Below, piece by piece: positions 39,036 through 50,042 of a DNA stretch of 64,000 nt. The notes under the pieces are model-generated. The model saw nothing but the letters and a program-made list of their open reading frames with translations. It was not told where the DNA came from and did not search any database. Source of the stretch: Certhia americana (Eukaryota > Chordata > Aves > Passeriformes > Certhiidae); the NCBI GenBank assembly GCA_018697195.1, contig CM031864.1, positions 27,190,944-27,254,943 of the forward strand. The letters run 5' to 3'. The position numbers and the translations under genes were made by a program. The stretch's first letter is position 1, and every line of letters starts with the position of its first letter.

Positions 39036-39335
39036 GAATCACAGCATCCCAATCACAGATTGGTTTGGGTGGTAAGCCCATTCCATCCCACCCCTGCTAT
39101 GAGTAGGGATAACTTCCACTAGCCCAGATTGCTCCAAGCACACCCAGCTTGGCCTTGGACACTTCCAGGGATCCAGGGGAAGCCACAGCTTCTCTGGGTA
39201 CCTTGCACCAGGCCCTCAACACAGGGAGGAATTTCTTCCCAATATCTCAGCTGACCTCCTTCAGTTTAAACCCTTCTTCCATCCTGTTTGTCATTGTCAG
39301 AAGTTCTTCTCCAGCCCTCTTGAAAGCCCCTTTAG
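39036..39335 (-). mobile_element. CR1 LINE 3' fragment
   Basis: Antisense CR1 blocks: GGTTTGGGTGGTAAGCCC, CTTGGCCTTGGACACTTCC, AGGGATCCAGGGGAAGCCAC, and AGGAATTTCTTCCCAATATC. The same subfamily occurs at 47615-47798 and 48111-48565. Confidence 0.92.
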
Positions 39336-39348
39336 ATATTTTAGGGAC

Positions 39349-39366
39349 ACCACCACCACCACCATC
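39349..39366 (+). repeat. CAC trinucleotide run
   Basis: ACACCACCACCACCACCAC, a short triplet run just past the CR1 at 39036-39335. Confidence 0.8.
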
Positions 39367-41319
39367 ATTTTCTCTCACTCTCTGAAATATTGAGGGTCAG
39401 ATTCCCACAGGAATTGTGCTGTTTTACACCTGCTCAAGAACTGACCTCTATGTTACCTTTCAGAGAAAGCAGCCCTGGAGATTCAGTTCAATTAAAATTA
39501 AACTGTCCAAATGAATTAAAGGGGTTTTTTAATACCACCACCCTAAATTCCTCAATAAGACATGGAAATACATCGCTCACCATTCACTTGGTGTATTCTT
39601 AAAATTAGTGAACAGCCCACATATAGCAGTCACAAGATACCTTGCTGTACCTATGTTGAATTTAATCCAAAGATCTCCAACTGTTTCTACATAAAAAAGT
39701 ATGATCTCTCAAGTATTTCATTTTTATAGTGACACAAACACAAATCCCATCCTGTGCAGTAGAAGATGGTACAGAGACTTCTTAGCTACCTTTGGGCGAT
39801 GCCCAAAGTCCCAGTCCTTCTGGCAAGATAAAATAATGGCCCAAATTTAAATTTAAAATTCATACCTAGCCATATTAATAGCTAGCTGGGTTTGTGGAGC
39901 TCTTAATAGTGAGTGAGATTTCTATAGGCACCTGCAAAAGTATTCAATTCTCACAGAAATTTCAGGGAAGAAAAACATTCAAAAACACAATTCCTATATA
40001 TTTCCTAACTTTTAACTCCCCCTTGGAAAAATGTCAAGCTTTGGTCTTGTGTGAAGGCAGTCTGATCTCCCAGGGTAGTGGAGAACTTGGCATTTCATAA
40101 TGGTCCTGAACAATACCTGTCCTTGGAAATCTGTCCTGTGGTTTTTCCTTGACCTTCCTAAGTCATGTCACCAAACCTACACAATGGGGAAACCCCAAAC
40201 TTTTTATAAGGATCAATGTTTCTAGCTCTTAATTTTGTGGATTGTTACAATTAAATTTACATTTATATTTAATTTCTTCAATGAAATCAATTAAAAAACC
40301 CTGCTATTACAGGACTTCCCAATACAATGTTTCTAACCGTGATTTTATACTTTAAAGCTGTTGCTAGGTAAATTTTTTCTCATTCTTTGGCTCCTTACAA
40401 GGCTTCACAGCTGTACAGTCTTAAATTCTACTCAAAAAGTGAATGGATAAAATGAGGGCAAGAAGGGTTCAAGATCTGGACTTCAAAAGCTTCCCAAACA
40501 TTGGTTGTTTATACAAAAATGTGCAAACTGTTGCGATTTAAAGATGGCCAGAAATCTGACAAAAGCTCAAGGCTTTATAGTATTTCAGTATTTCTAGTTT
40601 TCAGTATGGTAATTACTTGAATTCACAGAAAAACACATGCAAATAGGAGGTATAAAGGAAAAAAAAATTGAACCAAGCAAGCTTTTTCAGACCAAACAAA
40701 GAAAAAAGAAAAAAGGCCTGTATTTCAGTCTGAGTTTTGAGCAAGAAATTAATTTCATTACACTTAAGTTTCCTCTCTAACAGCCATTATGAGTCATTCA
40801 TGGGTTAATTATAGATAATCAGATATAGTTATGACCACAATAGAGCCCTGTTCTTTGCAATCTAAACTTCTCAGATAAAACAAAATGCTTAAATCCCTCA
40901 TAGAAAAGAAAAAAAGAAGTGTTTTAGGGAAAGTAAAAAGCAAATTGCACAATAAAATTTAATTGGAATTACAGGGCATGTTCTCCGGGATGTTTATTTT
41001 TTCTCACTCAGATGGAATAAATGGGCTGTAAATAGCTAGTGGAAAATTCAATTTATGCATCTGTTCTTGTTGCCTCCTGTTCCTTTGTTGCACTGTGGCT
41101 ATCCCAGAACTGTTTGGACTCTACAAGAACACCTCTGTTGTACTCACCTGGCCCAGCTCCCAGAAAAGGATGTGTATTATGAGACAGAAGATGGTACCCA
41201 CCTGGAACAGCCTCACTTCATTAATGGCAATGCTATAACATAACTATGTCTATAATTTTGCAGAATGCAATGAAAGTATTCAGTAGTATTTAATTTACTG
41301 TGGAACCAAAGTGGGTTTT

Positions 41320-41993
41320 TGTTGTGGCCAATATTCATTGCTATTTGTTATTTCATATTTAGTGTTCATATTGTCAAATGGTCTGTTCTATGTTCCCCCG
41401 TTTTTCCCCCAGTTGGTTTGCTCTTACACTGTATCTCCCCCGTTTGTACCCTACATGGATTCCAGCCCTACCCCTGTTCCAGTGCCTTCCCTGTCAATTC
41501 TTCCCTCATCCAATCTCGGGTGTGTTCCCCCCCTGGGCGTTTTGGGGTGTCACCCTTTACTTGATGCTCTGCTGGGGCTTGTGAACCCCTTTTCCCTCCC
41601 CCCCTTTACCCCATTAGCCCAGGAAACCCCGGGAAATCGCACCTTTTTTCCCCCTGTGTTCCGGTCATTGGTCGGGAGAAATGGACCCGTCTCCTCTGTG
41701 TAACCCCGTTTAAAAACCCGTGCCCCACGGGGCTCGGGGCGGTTCTCTCAGGTGTCCCCTTCAGCGACGTCTCTTTGAATAAAGAAGCTGTTGGAACCCC
41801 ACCAGAGATCGCCTCTCCTGGCTCCTTTATCCTGTCTCTGTCGCGGTGAGCGGATCCACGCTCCGAGAACGCGCGGTTCTTTCAAACCGCCGCTGCCGCC
41901 TGTACCCGCGGTAACCGCGATTGCACAATCCCTTCGCGGCTCCGGGGATGTTCGATCTAGCTGAGCTAGCTGAGCCCATAGCGAACCGCGAAA
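41320..41993 (+). mobile_element. Solo LTR, ERVK-type, 6-bp TSD GGTTTT
   Basis: This 674-bp LTR starts TGTTGTGGCCAA and ends ACCGCGAAA (terminal CA apparently mutated). It lies between perfect GGTTTT copies at 41314-41319 and 41994-41999. TATA-like GTTTAAAAACC is near 41709 and AATAAA at 41778-41783, followed by AAGCTGTTGGAACCCC as in the LTR at 23652. The right third is very CpG-rich for this window, pointing to a younger or less methylation-decayed copy. It is antisense to BRINP3. Confidence 0.85.
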
Positions 41994-43810
41994 GGTTTTA
42001 TCTGTTCTGCACAGTTGGTTGGACTCATTGCAGAAGTTTGTTACGGACAGTGCTGGAATTACAGCTTGTAGCAAACTGGAATCGTGGGGTTCAGGAAGCA
42101 GGGTGAAACCCAGATGTACTGTGCACAGCCCTCTCCCACCCACCCACAACCACAGGTACCTTTATCTGTATTCTGCTCCCACAGCAGAGCAGTGTTTTAT
42201 TAGACAAGATTAGACCCCATCATCCCAATAGGTTGTTTGTAAGGAGAAACAACAGCCATCCATGCAGCTGAAGAGAGGTTTTCATAGGAAAATGCCTCTA
42301 AAATGAGCGTGCCGAGGAAGTGATATTGGATATGCCATATTTCAAACATAACAGTCTCTATGTTCATGTAAATATTACGCAAATGAGACACAGCCCTCAG
42401 GCACCTGGTGAGGTTCCAGCAAGGCCCTGGGGGCTCCAAACTTAAATTTGCACTAAAATGCATGTGCTAAAATCATATTGAAGGAATGTATGTGTCAGGA
42501 ACTTTGAAATATATTTGATACAAGCTATGGGCTCTTTCCATGGACATTTTGATTTCCAGTCAGAAAATGTTGCCACAGGATGGTGTTACCTCTTTTAATG
42601 TGGAATAAACAGTGGATTGTCTGCATGATGAATGCAAAGCCTCCATCAGCAGCAGTCTCAATGCTACTTTTAAGGATAATTATGCCACGGGTAATAGGAG
42701 AAACAAAAAAAATTGCAAGAAAGGACACAGAATTAATGTAGTCATCTGTTTAGAAGATACATCATGTGCAGATAAAAGTTGTCATTTTTATTAGGAGAAA
42801 ATCTGCAATTTTTTTTCATAGAAATAGAGTGATGTAGTCTAACCTGAAAAGGGATGCTTATACTGATTTGGGAGGAAAAAGAAGGAACACATATTGGCTT
42901 TTTTTGTGGGGTTGTGTGCTTTTGAAGGAAAGAATTTGTATTTGTAATCTCTCTTCTCAAAATAATATTTTAGAGGTGTCCCAGCCATCAAGATATCTGT
43001 CTCTGAGCACTATAATCAGAAAATACTTTGGTGTGCAAGCAGTTGTGCTATTTTTTCCTAACTCCTGCAGCAAATTCAGATTGCCCATCGTCACAGGAAA
43101 TGTGACAAACAATAAGTCAAACAGCAAAGCAAATTATTCGTGATCATTTCAAAGCCCCAAAATCCAGGAACTTGAGTGGCAGATTTCATGTGTACACCAG
43201 AGTGCTCTGATTTAACTGAAAATGTCAGGGTTTGTGATTTGTGTTTTAAGTCTTTACTGTTCCATATCCTATTTTTGGTTGGTTGGTTGGTTTATTCAGA
43301 TATGCATTTCCAACAGGAAATTAATTAATTAATTTCTTCCTAGTAAGAGTATGAGTTATATGGAACATTTTTGATACTCTCAGCTCTCTCTTCCTCAAAT
43401 TTAAACAGCTCTTGCCAGTATGGTAGAGTCTAGAATACTGCATATGAAAAAGCTATCCAAAATTAATAAAAAAGGACAGTACCCAATAGTAACTAGCTCC
43501 TGAACATGATTTTTTCGTTGTTGTTGCTAACTAGTAAGCAATCAAAAATGATTGCTAGGAAAATTTCTAATATTACTTTGGAATTTTATGGATTTCTCAA
43601 CCTGTTGCAATACCTTTATCTTGGATTTCTTTGATGCTGGTCAAAAGGGAATTATGCTAAGCTGCAAGACCTTTTCTTGGGCTCCTTTGGCAAATCCCTT
43701 GTGCAGAAGAAGGCTTTGAGCAGAGCTTTGGGGAGCACGCCAGACACAGGAGGTGCTGGTGTTGGAAATGATACAACTTACAAAATTTTTAACTAACTGT
43801 GGTCCAGGGG

Positions 43811-44400
43811 TGTCCTGGGGTGATGTTGTGAGGTTTGTATCCCCAATCGCCTGTTCTGTTTGGGCTGGAGATGTTCTTCAAGACTGGCTCGGGGAAGTTT
43901 TGTTTTGGTTTTGTTATCAGCATGCGGATAATAGTCGGAGGGTCACACAGTGTGCTGCTTTTTGCTGCTGCTTTTGCTGCTGCTTTGCTTGCTTGCTCTT
44001 GCTTCTGCTTAGCTCTTAGACAGTCCAAGATTCCTCCGGACTGCTTTTCTTTCCCTCTCTCCTTTCGTGGAATCATTCAAGCCTGCTCCGGACTGGGACC
44101 TGGGAAACACCGAGAGTCTGCACTCTGTGTCCTGCAGCAGCCTGCCCAGTGCCCGAGAGATCAACAACAGAACGACCACTCCCCAAAGAGAGACTGTCTG
44201 AATTTGTTATCTCCTCAGAACGGTGATTGTTCATCTTGTGTGTTGGGGGGTGCTCTGCCTGTTAAATAAACAAGTTTCTTTCCACATCTCTCCAAGAAAT
44301 CCTTCCCGAACCGGTTGGGGGGAAGAAGGGGCCGTGGGGGTTTCCTCTCAGAAGGGGCCCCTTTGGGAGTTTTTTCCCAAGCTTGCCCTAAACCAGGACA
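43811..44400 (+). mobile_element. Solo LTR, 5-bp TSD AGGGG
   Basis: This 590-bp element starts TGTCCTGGGG and ends CCAGGACA, an 8-bp inverted end pair. It is flanked by AGGGG at 43806-43810 and 44401-44405. AATAAA is at 44265-44270. A run of GCTGCTGCTTTTGCTGCTGC-type triplets lies at about 43959-44010. The 5-bp duplication fits an ERVL-type element. It is antisense to BRINP3, and no internal retroviral genes remain. Confidence 0.85.
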
Positions 44401-45603
44401 AGGGGAAAGGAATTAAAGCTTATTTTCTTGTATGTGAAGATAATAGATGACTGCAACCAGTGGTAACTCAAGTGACAGAACGTAGAAATGTAGAGACAAA
44501 AACACTGCCCTTTCTAACCATGGAAATATTTTTAAGAAAATTTGTGTTACAATGCAAAATTCAACCCTGTCCACCTACAGTTTACAGAGTGAACTTTCTG
44601 CATGTCCAAAGATTTCTACAAACACTACAAATGGAAAGATTCTCTCCTGCCTCCTGCTGAGATGGATGCAAACCAAGTGTTAGTCCACCAGCAAATCTGA
44701 TTTGGTTTATTGATGGCAGGAGCCTCCAGGTTCTCACATCAGATGCACCAGTGCTGATAAATGAAACCCTGGCTTCTTCCACCTCTTTCATTGAGAGGTC
44801 AGGAATATTTGCATGACAAATTTATTCTGTCAGAATACTTAATTGCACAAAAACCCAGTTCTGTTACTTGAGTAATAGCTAAGGCAGTTGGGAATTGCAC
44901 CTGGTTTCAGGTGTCTTTAGTGAAGATCTTGTTTACCAGTGGAAAGATCCAATGAGCAGAAAGAAACCAAAATCATATCATACATCAAGAACTGCATAAT
45001 TACTGCACATTCAACTGCAAGTTTCAATTTTGTTTGCCCTTCAAAGCTGGAAATGAACTTGGAGAGGATATTTCGAATGAGTAACATAAGACTAGAGATC
45101 TCCTGTCCTACCTGGGGCACTGATCTTGGCCAAACATCCTCCAATTCCAGGAAGGACCTGCAGCAGTCAGCGCAGAGGATGCTTTGACTGACAAATGTGC
45201 TAAAACTAGTTCCTAACAGAAAACCATACATCTGCACAAAACTGTAGAGCCAAGAGCTCCAAACTCTTACAAAGGTCATTTTAAAAAAATTAAAAATTAG
45301 GCACAGGAGTACAATAGCTATACTTAAAAAAAAAAAAAACAAAACCAAAAAAACCCAATGACCAAACACTTCTATAAACACATCTGTATCAATCAAATTA
45401 TGTATCATTCATCCCTAATACCTCTAGTACACCTTTAAACCATCTTCCATGCTAGCATCTTCCTTATAAATTGAACATTTTGATTTAGATAAAAAAAGAG
45501 AATAAATCTGACTATTTTGTTAACAATTGCTAATCAAACCCCACTTTCCCTGAGGAGCAGCTGGTAAACCTTCCCTGGAGGTGTGTCCTGGATCTATCCC
45601 TAC

Positions 45604-45794
45604 CTTGATGGCGGTGGAGGCGATCTGGATGTGGTGCAGCCGACGCAGGGTGCTGTCCCTGTCAATGAAGTAGGAGGCTGCCAGCTGGTGCAGGGTCTCC
45701 AGTGTCACCACAGAATTGTTGGCGGTGGGGTCGCTCCCTTCCGACCTCTTGCTCAGCTTCCGTTTGTCCACAAAAATTGTGAGTGACTCCTCTC
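45604..45794 (-). CDS. BRINP3: BRINP3 coding exon, MACPF region, likely exon 4 of 8
   Basis: This 191-bp exon has acceptor TGCCCAG|GAGAGG and donor ATCAAG|GTAGGG. It begins with the last two bases of the Gly codon opened by the exon at 56430 and then reads 63 whole codons. These start EESLTIFVDKRKLSKR and include LETLHQLAASYFIDRDS and RRLHHIQIASTAIK. The text is the MACPF-domain continuation of BRINP3 and is nearly identical to mammalian BRINP3 as I remember it. Differences fall mainly in the short variable stretch around SEGSDPTANNSV. There are no stops or frameshifts, which is consistent with a functional gene. It ends on a codon boundary, so the next exon starts in phase 0. Confidence 0.93.
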
Positions 45795-47614
45795 CTGGGC
45801 AGGGAAACAGAAGCCCCAGCCAGCATCAGCAATGTGCAACAGTACAGAGGGATTTTGTGGACATTAAACTTGAAGCACATACAAAATATGCTTATTTGCA
45901 AGGTCACTTCATACTTTCATTCTGTAGTGTTCTATGTTAGCTTAAAAAAACCGAAACCAGTATAATACTTGAGATGTTTGTTTGTTTCCTTCTTTCGTAA
46001 CACCTATCACAGCTGATTTTAAGGAAAGGCGCTTTGTTGCACCTTTTTGGGACCAACCATGTGCTTTCTAATTAATTCAGCAGTGCCTGAAATCTGATAG
46101 AACAGTTGCCTTAAACAAAATTTCTGTAACTGAAAAAAGGGGGTTTCAGAAAGTTGGTGTTTTTCCAAAAGAAAATAGAAGCTCCGGCATCTTGTGTTGT
46201 GTGTTTCTCACTTCCTATAAAGAGATGTGGATAAATACTGTTGAATTCAGAAATTTTAATTTCTGTAAGATTATTGAAACCCAAAATTCTCACTTGCTTA
46301 ACTGAGTTCTTAGGAACATTTCCAGAACATACCTACTGATACTATCAAATTTTCCATGTTTATTGACTAGTTCATGGATATATTTTCCTGTGTTTCAGGC
46401 TAAGCAAGAATTCATTCATTTAGTAAAATGTTTAGGCAAAACTCTTTACATCACAAAACAAACTGGAAAAGTAATTTCTGGACCCACTATTTTCTTCTGT
46501 GCGATTTATGTCCAAAATAAATGGGACAGAAGAAAATTTCCTCACTTTCTAAGCATGTATTTTGTAACCTGCATTCTTCAGCATTTAGCTCAACAATTGA
46601 TTAATAATGTCATTATACCTGGATTTTAGGTGCTGAACAACTCCACTGCCTTTTCAAAGTTCCTGGAAAGGAAATTATCCTGCTAAGGTCTAACTTGCCA
46701 CTTGGGCTACTTTTACTTCTCAGCCATCTGCTACAGTGGCAATGTGCCTATGCAGAAGATGGGATGCCAACTTCAGATTGATTTACATGTCAAAAAGTAA
46801 TAGTTGTAGGATAGAAATCTAGGATGAAAACATGACATCATCTTTAAAGGAAGCTAATCTTGGTGGTGAGCAATGCTAAGTGAGGAACATGCCTCCATGC
46901 AGGAGATCACATCTGCTGGCAAATTTTGACTGGCAAAATTGCTCTTTGGTTAACATGAGCACACTCCTTGTTCCCCAATGTATATCATGTGTTTCCCAAT
47001 CGCTCAGAAATTCAGAGGACAGTCAAGACCTTACACAGACAAAATTGGCATTATACAGGAGCTTTTTATCTAATTAGACCTTCAAGGTTTGTCCAGAATA
47101 TTCCTTTTGTCCTGGAGGGGACAGGTGGCTGTTCCAGCTGGAGCTTACCTCAGTTGCCACCAGTACATTTATGCTTCTCCTTCTACAGTTTCCTAATAGG
47201 TCATTATTTTGTGCATGAAATTGTCAATGCAGGGATTAATTACCTGAAGCTTCAAAGAACCCAGAATTAACACAGCCTCCTTAAGGAACAGGATTTTACC
47301 ACCCAACTGTTTAATCTTTCTGCTGTAATATGTAGACAAAGGTTCACAAATGCCATGGGGAGGGAACTGGGGAAGCACAGCAAACTCTAATGGCCTGTTC
47401 CTGAGAGAAATCTGCCATTAGAACCTGCTCTAAATTCCAGCTTTGCTGGCATTCAACTATACCCATGCAATTAAACCTGATTTGTCACAACCTGCCATGT
47501 GACTCAAGCCAGGATGAAAGATGTTTCTGGGATGAAAAGCAATGGAGTGGACTAAAATTTGAGCCAGGGGCCATGGGCTCTGTGCACCTTTTTGTGGAAC
47601 TGCAAAGACATGGT

Positions 47615-47798
47615 TTAGAACAGATAAAAGGATGGAATTCTTCCCTGTGAGGGTGGGGAGACCCTGGCACAGGATGCCTGGAGAGGCTGTGGCTGCCCCT
47701 GGATCCCTGTGAGTGTCCAAGGCCAGGTTGGATGGGGCTTGGAGCAACCCAGTCCAAGGATGCCTTCCAGCCCAGACCATTCCATGGTTCTGTGGTAT
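47615..47798 (+). mobile_element. CR1 LINE 3' end
   Basis: Plus-oriented: GGGTGGGGAGACCCTGGCAC, GGCTGCCCCTGGATCCCTG, AGTGTCCAAGGCCAGGTTGG, and a terminus-like CCATTCCATGGTTCTGTGG. It is a 5'-truncated copy of the same subfamily as the elements at 39036 and 48111. Confidence 0.92.
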
Positions 47799-48110
47799 CA
47801 GAGAAGACAACAGCAGAATTCAGAGGGTGAATATTGTGCCAGCAACCAGTTCAGGCTGCACAGATTAGGTGCAAAATTTTACTAGGAGTTTTCTCTCCAT
47901 GTTCTCCCCTTTTCCAGAGGTCTGAGTTAGTTTATTTAGATTAAAGTAGCTTTTGCAAGGTCAACCACCTTTCCACTGAAAATATAATTAATTGTAAGGG
48001 CAAAGAAAACTAGGACTTAAAGATGCAGAAAATCTCAGGAAAAGATTAAAAAAAGATTTATTTTTTTTTTTTTAGGTTCTTTGTGTTTCATTATTACATT
48101 ATTCATAGAC

Positions 48111-48565
48111 TGGTTTGGGAAGGAAGTGACTTTTAAAGCCCATTAAGCCCCACTCCCTGCCATGGACAGGGACACATCCCAGTCTCCCAGGTTGCTCCAA
48201 GTCGCATCTAACCTGGCCTTGGACACTTCCAGGGATCCAGGGGCAGCTACAGCTTCTCTGACCACTCTGTACCAGGGCCTTCCCACCCTCACAGGGAGTT
48301 GAGGGTGATGTTGAGATATTCTGAACATCTAATTTATATTTCTTCTCTTTTAATTCAAAAGCCTTCTCTTATTCTATTACTATCTGTCCATGTAAAAAGT
48401 CACTCTTTTTCTTTTTTATAAGCCCTTTTAAGACCTGGAATGTCACAATAAGGTCTCCCTGTAGTCTTCTCTTCTCCAGGCTGAACAACTCCAGCTTTCC
48501 CAGCCTGTCTCTGTATAAAATCTTCTCCAGCCTACAGAGCACCCACTGCACCTTGTTCTAATGAA
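48111..48565 (-). mobile_element. CR1 LINE 3' fragment
   Basis: Antisense CR1. It begins TTCATAGACTGGTTTGGGAA, includes CTTGGCCTTGGACACTTCC and AGGGATCCAGGGGCAGCTAC, and later TCTTCTCCAGGCTGAACAAC and TTCCCAGCCTGTCTCTGT. It is about 450 bp, truncated and inactive. Confidence 0.92.
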
Positions 48566-49972
48566 ACACTTTTGATCTATCTGTATTAGTAATTATAGAT
48601 GGTGGGGATCCTTATACTTCAACAGAATTCTGCTAAGTTTTATTATTAAAACACAGTGTGTTGAATTTTGTTCACATAAAAAAAAGTCTCGGGCTTTTTC
48701 CCATTCCCTGCTCTCCAGGAGAAGACAGGAGAACTGAAATGAAAACTCCCATTTGAAAAACAAACTAACAAACCTTGAAAAAAGACAGTGTTGTGTGTTG
48801 TGATACTTTACTTTGATTAGAAGATCTCAGGAAAAAAAAGTTTGGACTGTGTCAGAGTTATCACATCATCCTATTTGCCTTGTCGTGCTTCACCCTGTGC
48901 TTTCCATGGCAGCTGCTGGTGGGTGTGTTCTGGCAGGCAGGATCCCCAGGCACCCCCAGCCCTGCAGGCTCAGTCCCTATGCCCTGACAGATATGTTTGG
49001 GTTTTCATTCTTTTAATCAGACTGAAATGACTTTGAATATTTACATGGCATCTTACACAGTAAGTCCTGGCTCACCACTGGCATTCCCAGGTATACTGTG
49101 CTACTAGCAGGTGCAATCAGAGGCAACTCAAAAATATTTGCTGCCCAAAGGACTTTCCACAGACTTTTTCATCTGTCAAAGCTGATTGAACTCTCGTTAG
49201 AAAAAGTGGACTCCCCTATACATCAGTGCTTAGGCACCCATGTGCCTGCAGAACAGTGAAAGGGCTCCCTTCGGCACTCAGAACTCCAGGGTTTGGGAAG
49301 TAACACTGTCAACTCTGATTTGAGTTTTAAGTTCATTTGGAGAAAATTAAACCCATGCCAAAAGAGACCCTTTTGTCACATTGAAAGCATGGATGAATCT
49401 TGTTTTTCACTGGTTACTGTCTGCCACCATGAAACAGGTTAAGAAGACATCCAAGCATCAGCTAAAGACAAGTGTGTTTTAGAAAACTGTTCAAGGTTAT
49501 GAATTGTAAGAGCTGAAAAGGAGTAATGACACTGCATACTTATAAAAGATGATTATTCAACATCAAATCCTCCCAGCTGTGCTTTTCACAAGGTCTGAAA
49601 GCAGCATTCACTCTCCTTCCCAAAATTCAAGACAGAAAACTTCATTTTCTCAGGTTAGAAAAAAGTAGCATGGAAACACTTAGTTATGGTCACATAAATA
49701 TGCCATGTAGCCCAATGGGCAATTCAAGAAGCTTTCAGTCACTACAAGGATATTTTATTGTTATATGGGGGCTGTCACTGACAGGGGCAGGGGACTGATG
49801 TTCATGCTCTTCACTGACCTTACCACAGTGTCCAGTACTATCCCTACCAGCCCTGGAATATGCAAGCTTATAACTTAACTTCAATTTTTTTAATTCTTGC
49901 TAGGTTTATAGGAACATATTATCCATGATATATATTTATAGATTCAACCATCTCCCAACAACACATCCTGTT

Positions 49973-50004
49973 TAATCAATCAATCAATGGATCAATCAAT
50001 AAAT
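49973..50004 (+). repeat. AATC tetranucleotide repeat
   Basis: TCAATCAATCAATGGATCAATCAATAAAT. A short interrupted (AATC)n repeat just left of the LTR-like element at 50043. Confidence 0.9.
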
Positions 50005-50042
50005 ATAAAATAGGTATATAGAAATTTACCGAGAAAGGTTGT

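Larger units (their letters stand above)
26406..45603 (-). other. BRINP3 intron, 19.2 kb
   Basis: This intron lies between the exons at 45794-45604 and 26405-26300. It holds CR1 pieces (27100-27332, 29316-29411, 30644-30720, 39036-39335), solo LTRs (31172-31664, 41320-41993, 43811-44400) and the retroelement/YBX1-like cluster at 33028-35238. The stretches 26406-27099, 27333-29315, 29412-30643, 31665-33027, 35239-39035, 39336-41319, 41994-43810 and 44401-45603 are AT-rich intronic DNA in which I recognise no gene, RNA or repeat family. Confidence 0.8.

Noticed and set aside
44917..45408. A 163-codon minus-strand open frame with a hydrophobic N-terminal part
   Set aside because: It lies in a BRINP3 intron, its hydrophobic stretch comes from an A/T homopolymer, and no domain or splice context is recognisable. 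It is best explained as a chance frame.
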